Assembly: GCF_019599505.1 (NCBI RefSeq)
Contig: NZ_RKLT01000002.1
Location: 372,001 to 436,000 of the forward strand
DNA: 64,000 bases
Direction of reading: 5' to 3'
DNA from: Haloarcula nitratireducens
GTDB lineage: Archaea; Halobacteriota; Halobacteria; Halobacteriales; Haloarculaceae
Part shown: positions 27,422 through 36,343 of the stretch, piece after piece
Numbering within the stretch: position 1 is the first letter of the stretch
Layout: each line of letters starts with the position of its first letter
Position numbers and translations under genes: made by a program
Notes under the pieces: generated by a model
The model's database searches: none
What the model saw: only the letters and a program-made list of their open reading frames with translations
What the model was told of the DNA's origin: nothing

Positions 27422-27967
27422 TCATTCCTCGAACAGCGCGTAGTACATGATACCCACCGCCGAGCGCCCGTCCCGGAGGTCCCCCGACCGGACGCTCTCG
27501 ACCAGTTCCTCGAACGCCGCCGTCTCGACGCGGATGGACTCGTTGAAGTCGAGGTCCTGCTCGGCGGTCGGTTCACAGCCCTCGGCGACGAAGTAGTGAA
27601 AGACCGAATCGGCGTAGCCGTTGGCCGGTTCGGCGGTGTAGAGATGGGCCGCCGAGTCGGCCTCGTAGCCGGTCTCCTCGCGGAGCTCGCGGTCGACGGC
27701 CGCCGCGGGTTCGTCGTCGTGGCCCTCCACGCTCCCGGCCGGGAGCCCGCGGTTGAGCCGGTGGACGGCCTGTCGCCACTCCTCGATGACGACCACGTCG
27801 CCGTCGCCGGTGAACGGCAGTATCACGACGCTGTCGCCCTCCCGCAGGAAGTCGAAGTCGGTCTCGCTCCCGTCCGGGAGACGAACGTCCTCGTGAACCA
27901 CGTCGAAACCCGGACAGGAGTAGGCCGTCTCGGCCGCGAGCGTCTCCCAGGCGAGGTCGTCTGACAT
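27422..27967 (-). CDS. Nudix hydrolase, ADP-ribose pyrophosphatase-like
   Basis: 181 residues. The Nudix box is GSVEGHDDEPAAAVD followed by RELREETGY; it carries one extra residue between the first Gly and the RELREETG core. Preceding strands (VVVIEEWRQAVHRLNRGLPAG) resemble ADP-ribose pyrophosphatases. The likely substrate is a nucleoside diphosphate derivative. The start is the ATG at 27965-27967. Confidence 0.88.
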   Translation of the reverse strand: MSDDLAWETLAAETAYSCPGFDVVHEDVRLPDGSETDFDFLREGDSVVILPFTGDGDVVVIEEWRQAVHRLNRGLPAGSVEGHDDEPAAAVDRELREETGYEADSAAHLYTAEPANGYADSVFHYFVAEGCEPTAEQDLDFNESIRVETAAFEELVESVRSGDLRDGRSAVGIMYYALFEE

Positions 27968-28051
27968 GTCGGAGACTGGGACCGGAACCGCCAAACCGGT
28001 GACGGTCCCGGCCACAAAGTGTACCCGTTTCCCGTCCGAAGATGGGGCGGA

Positions 28052-28177
28052 ATGAAAGCATCCACTCTCGTTCTCGTGTTCGGCGCTATCCTGTTCGTGA
28101 TCCCGCTTCCCGGCACGTTCATCGCCGGCGCACTCGTCCTGCTGGCCGGTGCCATCGTCCGGTGGCTCGGCTCCTGA
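28052..28177 (+). CDS. Very small membrane protein (41 aa)
   Basis: A 41-residue, almost wholly hydrophobic protein (two short helices around a PLPG turn: VFGAILFVIPLPG then FIAGALVLLAGAIVRWLG). The pattern matches the small FVIPLPGTFIAG-type haloarchaeal membrane proteins I have seen annotated as hypothetical. It is preceded by GGGGCGG; ATG start. Confidence 0.6.
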   Translation: MKASTLVLVFGAILFVIPLPGTFIAGALVLLAGAIVRWLGS

Positions 28178-28224
28178 GCGAGCCACTGACGAGCACGACT
28201 GGTCCGGACTCTGTACCTACCGTT

Positions 28225-28443
28225 ATGCGGGGATTTCGACAGCAACCAGCCGCGTCCTCACTGCCGCTCCGAGAGGCGCTCGTCCTCCGAACGCCGATGC
28301 TGCTCCTGGGTCTCGGTCTCCTTATCGCGATCGACGCGATCGAGATGGGGAACCCGCTCGCAGCGACGCCGCTCGCCGGACTCGCGCTCCTCGCTCTCGC
28401 CACCGCCGTCCTGAGCTTCCAGATAGCGGGGAGCCGACGATAA
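28225..28443 (+). CDS. Small two-helix membrane protein, unknown
   Basis: 72 residues; a basic N-terminus (RGFRQQPAASSLPLREAL) followed by two hydrophobic segments. It starts with ATG 47 bases after the 41-aa gene and is convergent with the VanZ-like gene. No family recognised; codon use is normal for the genome. Confidence 0.5.
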   Translation: MRGFRQQPAASSLPLREALVLRTPMLLLGLGLLIAIDAIEMGNPLAATPLAGLALLALATAVLSFQIAGSRR

Positions 28444-28461
28444 CCGGGCCGAAACGTCGCA

Positions 28462-28911
28462 TCAGCGACCGCTATGGGGGGCGAACAGTCGGAGCCACGA
28501 CCGCACGCCGACGAACGTAACGTATCGCCGGAGCAGGTACCACGGCGCGACCAGCAGCGCGCCCACGGCGTTCGCGAGGGCGTCACCGAGTGAGAAGTAC
28601 CGACCGGGGAGGAACGACTGACCGACCTCGATACCGACGCCGTACAGGACGGTGACGGAGACGACGGCCAGCACAATCCCCCGCCGCTCCAGCGACCAGT
28701 CGTCGGTTGCGTAAGCCAACGTTCCGGCGAGCACCGCGTACGCGACGAAGTGTCGCCACTTGTCCAGTGCGATATCCACCCATAGCCGCGCGTAATCTAT
28801 CGGCGTCTCCGGCGGAGCGGTCACGATGGAGGTGTAGAAGATGAACCCGCCGACGAGGGCGACGACGCTCCATCGCAGCCAGCGCGGCAACAGTGGCAAC
28901 CGAACGGTCAT
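28462..28911 (-). CDS. VanZ-like family membrane protein, second copy
   Basis: 149 residues, four transmembrane helices, sharing the pattern of 18586-18951: DKWRHFVAYAVLAGTLAYA, then GVGIEVGQSFLPGRYFSLGDALANAVGALL. The start ATG at 28909-28911 precedes a basic stretch. Role in archaea unknown; the separation (10 kb) suggests an old duplication. Confidence 0.83.
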   Translation of the reverse strand: MTVRLPLLPRWLRWSVVALVGGFIFYTSIVTAPPETPIDYARLWVDIALDKWRHFVAYAVLAGTLAYATDDWSLERRGIVLAVVSVTVLYGVGIEVGQSFLPGRYFSLGDALANAVGALLVAPWYLLRRYVTFVGVRSWLRLFAPHSGR

Positions 28912-28964
28912 CGCTTGGCTTCCCTCGTCGGCACGCTCGCAAAAGCGTTTCTCCGGGCGATGAG

Positions 28965-29561
28965 TCAGTAGTCGCTGAACCCGTCGGTATCGAGGTAGTT
29001 GTGAGCGACGGTGATCGCGTGATCGGCGTGGAGGCGCTCGGGGCCGAGCGAGACGCGTTCGGCCGCTCGCTCGGCCAACAGTTCGGCTTCGCGCTCGGTG
29101 AAATCGTGGTGGTCCGAGAGGACGAACAGCGGATTCGCGGGCGGGTCGACGGAGACGACCGGGTCACCGTCCTCGTGCAGTTGGACGACGGTGCTGTCGC
29201 GGGCCGCGTCTTCTAGCGTCCCCTCGAACCCGCGTCGAGTCAGCGAGACGCCGGGAGACGTCTCGACCGGGACGTGGCCGATGGTCTCCTCGCGCTCTTC
29301 GAGGGCGTTCCGGACGAGCGCGGCCGTCGACCGCTCGTCGGGGTTGAGCCGCCGCAGGTCGCCGCCCTCGAACGTGACCGTGTACTCGTCGGCCAACACG
29401 AGGTGGGTGCGAACGTCCGCTCGAATGTCGTGACTCAGGAAGAAGGCGCTGTTGACACAGCGACAGAGCACGTCTAAGCGACCGGCGGCTCCGGCGAGGT
29501 CGTCGAGCGAGAACTCCGGTGTCGTCGGGGCGTCGTGACCGACGACGACGAACTGGCGCAT
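28965..29561 (-). CDS. trmY: tRNA (pseudouridine-54 N1)-methyltransferase
   Basis: SPOUT-class methyltransferase making m1-pseudouridine at position 54 of the T loop; 198 residues. Typical TrmY segments: [19 protein letters not shown] at the start, [15 protein letters not shown], and [19 protein letters not shown] with the SAM-binding knot. Together with archaeosine genes upstream it makes this part of the window rich in tRNA modification functions. Confidence 0.94.
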   Translation of the reverse strand: MRQFVVVGHDAPTTPEFSLDDLAGAAGRLDVLCRCVNSAFFLSHDIRADVRTHLVLADEYTVTFEGGDLRRLNPDERSTAALVRNALEEREETIGHVPVETSPGVSLTRRGFEGTLEDAARDSTVVQLHEDGDPVVSVDPPANPLFVLSDHHDFTEREAELLAERAAERVSLGPERLHADHAITVAHNYLDTDGFSDY

Positions 29562-29808
29562 ACGTAGCGATCTCGTCGGGAGCGGTTACGTGTGTCGGGT
29601 TCGTTGCCGACGAGACCAGCTATAGAGAGCCGGCCTCGTCGGCAGAGACGAGGGGTGAGTCGTGTGCGGGACGATAGAGCCTTCCGAAGTCGCGGCTCCT
29701 CCGGTTTCGAACGCCTACCGGTGCTGGCTCGCCGCGCCGTCGCTCGGTTCTCGACGCGCTATAGCCGAAAGCGCTCCGGGCTCCGATAGCACGTCGTCCG
29801 CGTGGGCG

Positions 29809-30894
29809 TCAGTCGTTCCCCGTGCCGGTGCCGACATCGGCGCTATCGGCCTCGATGCTACCCATGTCGGGCGTCGTCTGTTCACCGCGGGCAGATTGAA
29901 TCTTACCCAGCGCGACGGCGCAGACGTAGATTCCCACGGCGACGAGGACGATGGCCCCACCGGCCGTGACGCCGCCGTAGTAGGCGACGGCGATGCCCAG
30001 CAACACCGCGAGCTCAGCGAGGGCGACCGAGATGACGAGAGATTCGGAGAAACTTCGGGACACCTGGGTCGCGCCCGCCACCGGAACCACGAGCATCGCA
30101 GCGACGAGGATCACGCCCATGATCTGCATCGCGCCGACGACGACCATCGCCGTCAGCATCACCATCACCCGGTTGTACCAGTTGACCGAGATGCCGGAGA
30201 CGGCGGCCGCGGTCTCGTCGAAGGTGACGTACAGGAGCTGGTTGCGCGTCAGGGCGACCGTCCCGACGATGACGGCGAACAGCACCAGGAGAATCGCCGC
30301 GCTCTGGGGCGACACCGTCGAGAGGTTGCCGAAGAGGAACTGATTGATGCCGACGGCGAGCCCGCCCGCGTTGAGGCTGATGAGCGTCGTCCCCAGCGCG
30401 AACCCGGTCGACAGGACGATCGCCATCGAGACGTCGTTGTAGGCGTCCGTGACCTCGGAGATGAGCTCGATGAACAGCGCGGCGATCATCGCCACGACGA
30501 CCGCCGTGAGGTACGGCGACACTCCGAGGTCGATGACGGCGTTGAGGAACAGGCCGATGGCGACCCCGGCGAACCCGGTGTGAGCCAGCGCGTCGCCGAT
30601 GAGCGCGAGCTGACGGTGGACGAGGAAGGTCCCAATGAGCGGCGCCATCACGCCGACGCAGAGCCCGACGAGTATCGCTCGGTGCATGAACCGGTACCGC
30701 GGGTTCAGCATCTCCAGACTCGTGAAGTGATACACCCAATCCATCAGCCAGTACCACTGCTCTAAGACCCACAGGAGAACGCCGAAGACGAGGTCGCCGA
30801 TGGCGCCGACCCCGCTCTGTAGCGGGAGCGCGAGCGAGAGGTCCGCGGTAGCGAGGAGGGCCGTCACGAGCGTGGCCGCCGCGTCCGCGCTCAT
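29809..30894 (-). CDS. Zn/Mn-type ABC transporter permease
   Basis: 361-residue membrane subunit of a cluster 9 (ZnuB/MntB/TroC) metal importer with eight to nine predicted helices. Characteristic segments: VGVMAPLIGTFLVHRQLALIGDALAHTGFAG (split at FLVHR) and VGAMQIMGVILVAAMLVVPVA. It overlaps the ATPase stop by four bases (ATGA) and is the last gene of the three-gene operon. The C-terminal 35 residues are hydrophilic. Confidence 0.93.
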   Translation of the reverse strand: MSADAAATLVTALLATADLSLALPLQSGVGAIGDLVFGVLLWVLEQWYWLMDWVYHFTSLEMLNPRYRFMHRAILVGLCVGVMAPLIGTFLVHRQLALIGDALAHTGFAGVAIGLFLNAVIDLGVSPYLTAVVVAMIAALFIELISEVTDAYNDVSMAIVLSTGFALGTTLISLNAGGLAVGINQFLFGNLSTVSPQSAAILLVLFAVIVGTVALTRNQLLYVTFDETAAAVSGISVNWYNRVMVMLTAMVVVGAMQIMGVILVAAMLVVPVAGATQVSRSFSESLVISVALAELAVLLGIAVAYYGGVTAGGAIVLVAVGIYVCAVALGKIQSARGEQTTPDMGSIEADSADVGTGTGND

Positions 30895-31715
30895 CCGTCA
30901 ACCCCCGTGACAAACCGCGTCTCGGTTCCGAACGCCCGGGCCAGCGCGTCGCTTTCGACGAACTCGTCGGTCGGGCCGTCGAAGTAGACCTCGCGGTTCA
31001 GACAGACGACGCGGTCGGCGTGTTCGACGACCGCCCCGAGGTCGTGCTCGATGAGGAGAACGGTGATGCCCCGGGCGTTGAGAGCCGCCAGGAGGTCGTA
31101 GAAGGCGTCGACCGACTCGGCGTCGACGCCGACGGTCGGCTCGTCCAGCACCAGGAGATCGGCCTCGCTCGCTAAGGCCCGGGCGATGAACGCGCGCTGG
31201 CGCTGGCCGCCCGAGAGCTGCGTGACGCGCCGGTCGGCGAACTCGCTCATCCCGACGGTCGCGAGCGCGTCGTCGACGATGGCCCAGTCCTCGCTCGACA
31301 GCCGGCCGAACCCGACGTGCGGGAACCGCCCCATCTTCACCACCTCGCGGACGGTGATGGGCATCTTCTTCGCGGCGTTAGCGTTCTGTGCGACGTAGCC
31401 GATCCGCTCGCCGTCGTCGAAGCGGTCGGCGCGCTCGCCGAACAAGTGCGCCGTACCCGTACCGGGCTCGAGCAGGCCTAACATCAGCTGCATCAGCGTC
31501 GACTTCCCGGAGCCGTTCGGCCCCACGACGGCGACGTACTCGCCGGGGTCGATGGCCAGCGAGACGTCCTCGACCACGGGTGTCGCCGTGTAGCCGAAGG
31601 TGACGCTCGCGAGGTCGATGACGGACTCGGCCGTCTCGTGCGTGTCGGCGTCGTCCTCGGCGGCTGCCCCGGCGTTCGGTATCTCCGTCGCCGACTCCGC
31701 GTCCTGCGGACTCAT
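30891..31715 (-). CDS. Zn/Mn-type ABC transporter ATP-binding protein
   Basis: 274 residues. A 40-residue acidic N-terminal extension precedes Walker A GPNGSGKST, Q-loop GYVAQNAN, signature LSGGQRQRA, Walker B LLVLDEPTVGVD and switch His in LLIEHD. It energises metal import with the adjacent permease and binding protein. Starts with ATG at 31713-31715, overlapping the binding protein's stop by four bases. Confidence 0.95.
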   Translation of the reverse strand: MSPQDAESATEIPNAGAAAEDDADTHETAESVIDLASVTFGYTATPVVEDVSLAIDPGEYVAVVGPNGSGKSTLMQLMLGLLEPGTGTAHLFGERADRFDDGERIGYVAQNANAAKKMPITVREVVKMGRFPHVGFGRLSSEDWAIVDDALATVGMSEFADRRVTQLSGGQRQRAFIARALASEADLLVLDEPTVGVDAESVDAFYDLLAALNARGITVLLIEHDLGAVVEHADRVVCLNREVYFDGPTDEFVESDALARAFGTETRFVTGVDG

Positions 31716-32794
31716 ATCGACTCGAAGTTCCGCCACTTGTCGACCCACCCGGGCGACGGGGCGGCCGCCTCGGGCGTTTCGTTGCCCAGTACGATGGAGA
31801 ACGTCGGCATGTTGATGTTGTAGGCGATCTCCCGGTAGCCCCAGTCTCGTTCGACCCACGTCTCTACGACGCCGGCGTACGGGGTCACGGGGAAGTACGC
31901 CTCGACGTCCGTCTCCCGGACGAGCTGCCGAGCGGGGCGCTGGGACTCGAAGACCCCGTTCGCGATGTAGCGGATGTCGTTTTCCCGGATGACTCGCGTC
32001 GCCTCGCGAATGTCCGCGGGCTTGACGTCGCCGCTCGCGGCGAGGTTCGTCACCAGCGGCCGCATCTCCACGCCGTAACGGACGCCGATGTACTGGAAGG
32101 CGTTGTGCGCGGCCAGCTGGACGATGTCGCGGTCGGCCGCCTCGAAGATGGCCTCGTAGTCCTCGTCGATGCGCTGGAGCACCTCCGACTTGTACGCCTC
32201 GGCGTTTTCCCGGAACGCGTCGGCGTGCTCCGGGAGCAAGTCGGCGAACCCCTCGGCGATATTGTCGACCGCCGTTTTCGCGCGCTGGGGGTCGAGCCAG
32301 AAGTGAGGGTCTTGCCCCCGCTGGGAGCCGACCCCCTCCTCGTCGCGGTCCAGCGATGCCGCCAAATCGACCAACTCGACCCCCTTTCGAGCGTTGATCA
32401 GCGCCGTGTCCACGTCGTCGCCCCGGAGCGTCTCGATAGCCCGGTCGGCCCAGGGCTGGAAGTCCTCCCCGACGTGGATGAACGCGTCCGCCTCAATGAT
32501 GCGCTGCGTGATGCTGGCGTTCGGCTCCCAGCCGTGGCCGTGCAGCCCCGTCGGGACGAGGTTCTCCACGGTGAGTGGGGTGCCGTCTGCGACCTGCCGG
32601 CCGAAGTCGTAGAAGCTGAAGAAGGAGGCCACGGCGACCGGGCCGTCGCTACTTTCGTCGCTGTCGTCCCCGGTCTGTGCCGGTGCGCTCGGCAGCGCCG
32701 TGCACCCAGCCAATCCCGCCAGCGCCGCCGAGCCGCCGGCGAGGAGGGCGTCCCGTCGCGTCATCGCTCGTCCGCCGTGTAGATCCTGTGACAT
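31712..32794 (-). CDS. Metal ABC transporter substrate-binding lipoprotein (ZnuA/MntA-like)
   Basis: 360 residues. Tat signal RRDALLAGGSAALAGLAGC with lipobox LAGC, so exported folded and lipid-anchored. Metal-ligand segments GLHGHGWEPN, DPHFWLDPQ and a C-terminal carboxylate region match cluster 9 proteins for Zn2+ or Mn2+. The start is the ATG at 32792-32794; the ATG at 32764 just before the RR is an alternative. A perfect palindromic operator lies 20 bases upstream, so metal repression is likely. Confidence 0.92.
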   Translation of the reverse strand: MSQDLHGGRAMTRRDALLAGGSAALAGLAGCTALPSAPAQTGDDSDESSDGPVAVASFFSFYDFGRQVADGTPLTVENLVPTGLHGHGWEPNASITQRIIEADAFIHVGEDFQPWADRAIETLRGDDVDTALINARKGVELVDLAASLDRDEEGVGSQRGQDPHFWLDPQRAKTAVDNIAEGFADLLPEHADAFRENAEAYKSEVLQRIDEDYEAIFEAADRDIVQLAAHNAFQYIGVRYGVEMRPLVTNLAASGDVKPADIREATRVIRENDIRYIANGVFESQRPARQLVRETDVEAYFPVTPYAGVVETWVERDWGYREIAYNINMPTFSIVLGNETPEAAAPSPGWVDKWRNFESI

Positions 32795-32813
32795 AGTTGA
32801 AACGAAGCCGATT

Positions 32814-32829
32814 ATTAGACTTGTCTAAT
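32814..32829. promoter_or_regulatory. Palindromic metalloregulator-like operator
   Basis: ATTAGAC-TT-GTCTAAT: perfect 7-base arms with a 2-base centre, ending 20 bases before the metal-transporter start. It resembles DtxR/MntR-family operators (known to be T/A-flanked palindromes). A similar half-site pair is at 33943-33957. Confidence 0.75.
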
Positions 32830-33276
32830 CTTTTGTTTTCCCCATACACACTTATAAGTTGTGTACTCGAAAACAGCGGCGGGCGGAGCGGAAGGCGGTC
32901 AGCGGGCGGATTTCCGTCTCCGCTGGCGCGGGCAGACGCCGCTCCGAGACGAGCGACGAGAGACCCGTAGAAACGTCACTCGCGGGCCTCTCAATCGTAG
33001 GCCGGTCCCCTTATTCGGCGGCGACGCCGGGTGACGGTGCTCGAGAAGGATTACCGGTAGGTATCCTCCGTCAGCGAGCAGCGTAGAATCAGTAGGAACG
33101 GCCCGGCGTTCTAGAGAGGTCGATGCTGCAGCGGGCGCGCTCCGCTTTCAGACCGGGTTCCGAGACGCATCACCGGTCGAAAGTTTCGAGAAAACCGGAA
33201 AGTTAGAGAGACCGCGCTCCCCCGCTCGCCCCGTATCTGACCGAGTTACCGTTCGGTTACGGCGAGGTAATCGCGC
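32830..33276. other. About 450 bases without a supported gene
   Basis: Between the metal operon promoter and the next gene's stop. It holds CTTATAAG at 32851-32858 (a possible TATA box) inside ACAC/GTGT-like flanks. A 75-codon frame on the plus strand from 32859 is rich in Arg and looks non-coding. I see no RNA gene with confidence. Confidence 0.5.
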
Positions 33277-33939
33277 TCAGTCGTCGCGCTGGGTGCGGAG
33301 CAGTTCCGCGAAGTAGGACTGCATGACGTCGACGGCTTCCTCCCAGTGTTCCTCGCTCTTCATGTCGTGGAGTTCGATGCCGACGAGGTAGCGAGCGGGA
33401 AGCGGACCGAGGCCGTGCCGGCTGGTGCCGCGCTTGTGCGGGTACTCGGTGTCGTCGAGTGCCGCGCGGACTTCGTGGAGTTGGGCGCGCATGTGAGGGG
33501 TCCAGTAGTCGCCGCCGGTCTTGTGTTTGCGCCAGCCGTCGGTCGTCGCCGTCGCGTACTCGCGGGGCATCCCGACGATGTCGGCGCGGCGTTCGAGACA
33601 CTCGACCACGGGACTCCAGTCGGCGTCGTCGAGCGATTCGCGGTCGAGCGAGCCGTCTTCGAGGACGTACGGCGCTTCGACGTCGTCTTTCGCCCAGAGC
33701 GCGTCTACGTAGGCGGTCGCCGCGCGACGCGCCTCCGCCTCGGAGAGGTGGGGGAACTGATAGCGGTCGACCTCGAAAAACGCCTCGACGCACGCCTCGC
33801 GCTGGCGGTCGTCGTGGGTGATGAACCCTTTGCAGATGTTCGCTGACATGTGCTCGGCCAGCTCGTCGATGCAACGGTCGGGAGCTTCTGCAACGGTCGC
33901 GGTTCGTGCGTCGTTTTGGGTGGTTTGCGTGGATGACAT
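33277..33939 (-). CDS. Hypothetical soluble protein with metalloregulator-like promoter site
   Basis: 220 residues, mostly helical, no membrane segment. His and Cys residues cluster near the start (HMSANICKGFITHDDRQREAC). I cannot assign a family. The start is the ATG at 33937-33939. Immediately upstream is a TTAGGC/GTCTAA dyad at 33943-33957 like that of the ABC operon at 32814, suggesting joint control by metal status. A longer in-frame start upstream would cross the operator and is unlikely. Confidence 0.75.
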   Translation of the reverse strand: MSSTQTTQNDARTATVAEAPDRCIDELAEHMSANICKGFITHDDRQREACVEAFFEVDRYQFPHLSEAEARRAATAYVDALWAKDDVEAPYVLEDGSLDRESLDDADWSPVVECLERRADIVGMPREYATATTDGWRKHKTGGDYWTPHMRAQLHEVRAALDDTEYPHKRGTSRHGLGPLPARYLVGIELHDMKSEEHWEEAVDVMQSYFAELLRTQRDD

Positions 33940-33942
33940 CGG

Positions 33943-33957
33943 TTAGGCCCTGTCTAA
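33943..33957. promoter_or_regulatory. Second metalloregulator-like dyad
   Basis: TTAGGC-CCT-GTCTAA, 3 bases from the start codon of the 33277-33939 gene. The arms match those at 32814-32829 except for one base, with a 3-base rather than 2-base centre. Confidence 0.6.
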
Positions 33958-34112
33958 TCACATCTTGCCCGCTTTCCACCCATAAGTGTCAGCTAACCGT
34001 ACAGGAACTGCACCCGCTTACCCGCTGGTAAGTGGCCGGTCGGTTACCGACTTCTCCGATAATCCGTAATAATAGTTAACTCCGCAGGCACTAACCTCTC
34101 CGTGACAGGTCG

Positions 34113-35696
34113 ATGACGCCGTCACTTCACGTTCTCTACGTCGGCGATACGATGAGCCCGATCCGCGCGTTCAAAGCGCACGAGACGGATTTCACCGTCT
34201 GTCTCGCGGCCACGCACGAGGACGCCCTCGCGCGCCTCGGCGGAACCGCTTTCGACTGTGCGGTATACGCAGGTGAACCCGCAGGTCGGGACCTGTTCCT
34301 CGACGGGGTGGCCGAGAACCTCCCGACGCTACCGATCGTCGTCTACGACGGGGACTGTTCCAACCGTTTCGACTCTCCCAACTCTCCCACGGCCCGCTGT
34401 GACCGCGTCGCGACCGACGCCGACGCGGTGCCGACGGCCGTCGCCGAGTTAGTCTCGGAGTCGAGTCCACACCTCGGCTCGGTCACCGACGACACCGGCG
34501 GAGAGCCGGGGTACGACTATCGGGACACGCCGCTCTGGGACAACCCCGAGTTCATGAAGTCGGTTCTCGACAACCTGCTCGACGCGTTCTTCGTGTTCTC
34601 GGTCAACCGCGAGATGGTCGAGTGGAACACCCGTCTCGAGGAGATAACGGGCCGCAGCGGCGAGGAACTCGCCGAGAGCGACCCGATGGCGTTCATTGCC
34701 GAGGAACACCGAGAGGACGCGTTCGAGAGTCTCGCATCGGTCCTCACCGAGGGTCACACAACCGGCGAGTACGACCTCGTCTCCGCGGACGGTGAGCGCA
34801 CCCCCTGTGAGTTCGTGGTGTCACTGGTCACGGAAAACGGCGAACCGCGATACATCTGCGGTATCGCCCGCGACATCAGCGACCTCAGACAGAAGCAGGC
34901 CGAACTCGAACGGAAACAGGCCGAACTCGATCAGGTGGTCGACGAACTGGAGCGCTCGAACGCCGAACTCGAACAGTTCGCCTACGTCGCCTCCCACGAC
35001 ATGAAAGAGCCGCTGCGGATGGTGCGCAACTACCTCCAGTTGCTCGAACACCGCTACAGCGACGAACTCGACGAGGACGCCACGGAGTTCATCGACTTCG
35101 CCGTCGACGGCGCGCGTCGCCTCCAGGGGATGATCGACCAACTGCTGACGTACTCGCGCATCGACCGCGAGGGCGACCCGTTCAGAGCGGTCGACTGCGA
35201 ATCCGTCCTCGCGACGGTCCAGCGCAACCTCGAAGTCGCCATCGAGGAAGCCGACGCGGAGATCGAGAGCGAGCCGCTCCCGACGGTCACGGGCGACAGC
35301 GACCAGCTCGTCCAGCTGTTCCAGAACCTCGTTAGCAACGCCATCAAGTACAACGAGGAGGCCCCGCACATCTACGTCGACGCGACCCGCGCGGGAGACG
35401 TCTGGCAGTTCACCGTCGAAGACGACGGCATCGGTATCCCCGAAGACCAGGTCGACCACGTCTTCGACGCGTTCTACGGCGACGCCAGCGGCGTGGACGA
35501 GGCGGACTCGACGGGGATCGGCCTCGCGATCTGCGACCGCATCGTCCAGCGACACGGCGGCGACATCTGGGTCGAGTCCACCGTCGGCGAGGGGACGACC
35601 TTCCACTTCACGCTGCCCGGACAAGACGCGGAGCTAGAGCCGGAATCCGCCTCGCTCGTCGAGATAACGAACACGAACGGTTCGAGAGCCGAGTGA
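34113..35696 (+). CDS. PAS-domain sensor histidine kinase
   Basis: 527 residues. Domain order: a receiver-like N-terminal domain (5-115) whose expected phospho-Asp position reads DCAVYAG, so probably not phosphorylated. Then PAS (about 145-255) with the PAC end YICGIARDISDLRQ, a coiled coil (258-290), and HisKA with His295 in YVASHDMKEP. The HATPase follows with NLVSNAIKYNEE, DDGIGIP and STGIGLAICDRI. It is cytosolic. No adjacent response regulator. The start ATG at 34113 is preceded by AT-rich DNA. Confidence 0.94.
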   Translation: MTPSLHVLYVGDTMSPIRAFKAHETDFTVCLAATHEDALARLGGTAFDCAVYAGEPAGRDLFLDGVAENLPTLPIVVYDGDCSNRFDSPNSPTARCDRVATDADAVPTAVAELVSESSPHLGSVTDDTGGEPGYDYRDTPLWDNPEFMKSVLDNLLDAFFVFSVNREMVEWNTRLEEITGRSGEELAESDPMAFIAEEHREDAFESLASVLTEGHTTGEYDLVSADGERTPCEFVVSLVTENGEPRYICGIARDISDLRQKQAELERKQAELDQVVDELERSNAELEQFAYVASHDMKEPLRMVRNYLQLLEHRYSDELDEDATEFIDFAVDGARRLQGMIDQLLTYSRIDREGDPFRAVDCESVLATVQRNLEVAIEEADAEIESEPLPTVTGDSDQLVQLFQNLVSNAIKYNEEAPHIYVDATRAGDVWQFTVEDDGIGIPEDQVDHVFDAFYGDASGVDEADSTGIGLAICDRIVQRHGGDIWVESTVGEGTTFHFTLPGQDAELEPESASLVEITNTNGSRAE

Positions 35697-35834
35697 GCGT
35701 CGCTACGTAGTCTCTTCGTTCCGCCGAGTGCGGTCCGGGCAGTTACGGGGAGAGAGGATATATTATGGCCGACGTCCGCGCCATTTTACATTACAAGAGT
35801 AATATGTATTACCGACCAACAATTCGAATCGTAC

Positions 35835-36104
35835 GTGGAGGGCACCGAAGCGACCGGAGAGACAGACAGGCTCTCGTTAGCCGAGCTGTTCACCCGAGAG
35901 TTCATGCAGGAGTACACGGACTTCGAGTCGATAGAGGAATTCTGGTCCCATAGCCCGTGGGAGATCCGGTCGAGAGCGGATGTAGAGCAGATACCTGACA
36001 ACCCGCTCGACGGATACGTCGACAAGCACACCGAGTTCTCCGACGCAGAGGAGATGGACTGGGTGGCCGGGACAGCGTGGGCGGCGAAGCGATTCGACGA
36101 CTAA
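35835..36104 (+). CDS. Small acidic protein, unknown
   Basis: 89 residues from a GTG at 35835. The frame stays open about 25 codons upstream, with protein-like ITDQQFESYVEG, but no ATG/GTG/TTG is found there, so the true start is unsettled. The protein is acidic and rich in aromatic residues (EFWSHSPWEIRSRADVEQ). No family recognised. Next to a tRNA end duplication, it may be a relic of an integrated element (inference). Confidence 0.5.
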   Translation: MEGTEATGETDRLSLAELFTREFMQEYTDFESIEEFWSHSPWEIRSRADVEQIPDNPLDGYVDKHTEFSDAEEMDWVAGTAWAAKRFDD

Positions 36105-36343
36105 CTCGCCGGTAAGCCGCTGTTTGGCGTGGGAACGTCCCCGCTCGAAGTCGCTTGGGTTTACTTATCGCTGTACAGCCGACTCGCTACGCTCGTCGGT
36201 GTCGTACCGTGGAAAATGGGCCGGCGCGAATTCGAATTACGTCCAGAGGTTCCCGCTCGCTTCGCTGTGTGGACTGCCTCTGGTCTACTCCGAATCGCGC
36301 CTGTTGCGTGTGCGCCGCTCACGATTTGTTCGCGGCACAAAAG
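36105..36343. other. Gap holding a duplicated tRNA 3' end
   Basis: No gene supported. Bases 36217-36237 repeat exactly the last 21 bases of the tRNA-Pro gene. Between the copies are CCAGAGG/CCTCTGG arms (36243-36249, 36277-36283). Before it there are CCGAC/GTCGG arms near 36180-36200. Confidence 0.6.
36217..36237. repeat. Copy of tRNA-Pro 3' end (att-like)
   Basis: Exact 21-base direct repeat of 36344-36364, the T-stem 3' strand, part of the T loop, the acceptor and the discriminator of the tRNA. Beyond 36237 the match stops. Integrases that target tRNA genes leave such duplications. Confidence 0.75.

Noticed and set aside
32859..33086. 75-codon plus-strand frame
   Set aside because: Arg-rich and without normal codon bias, probably chance.
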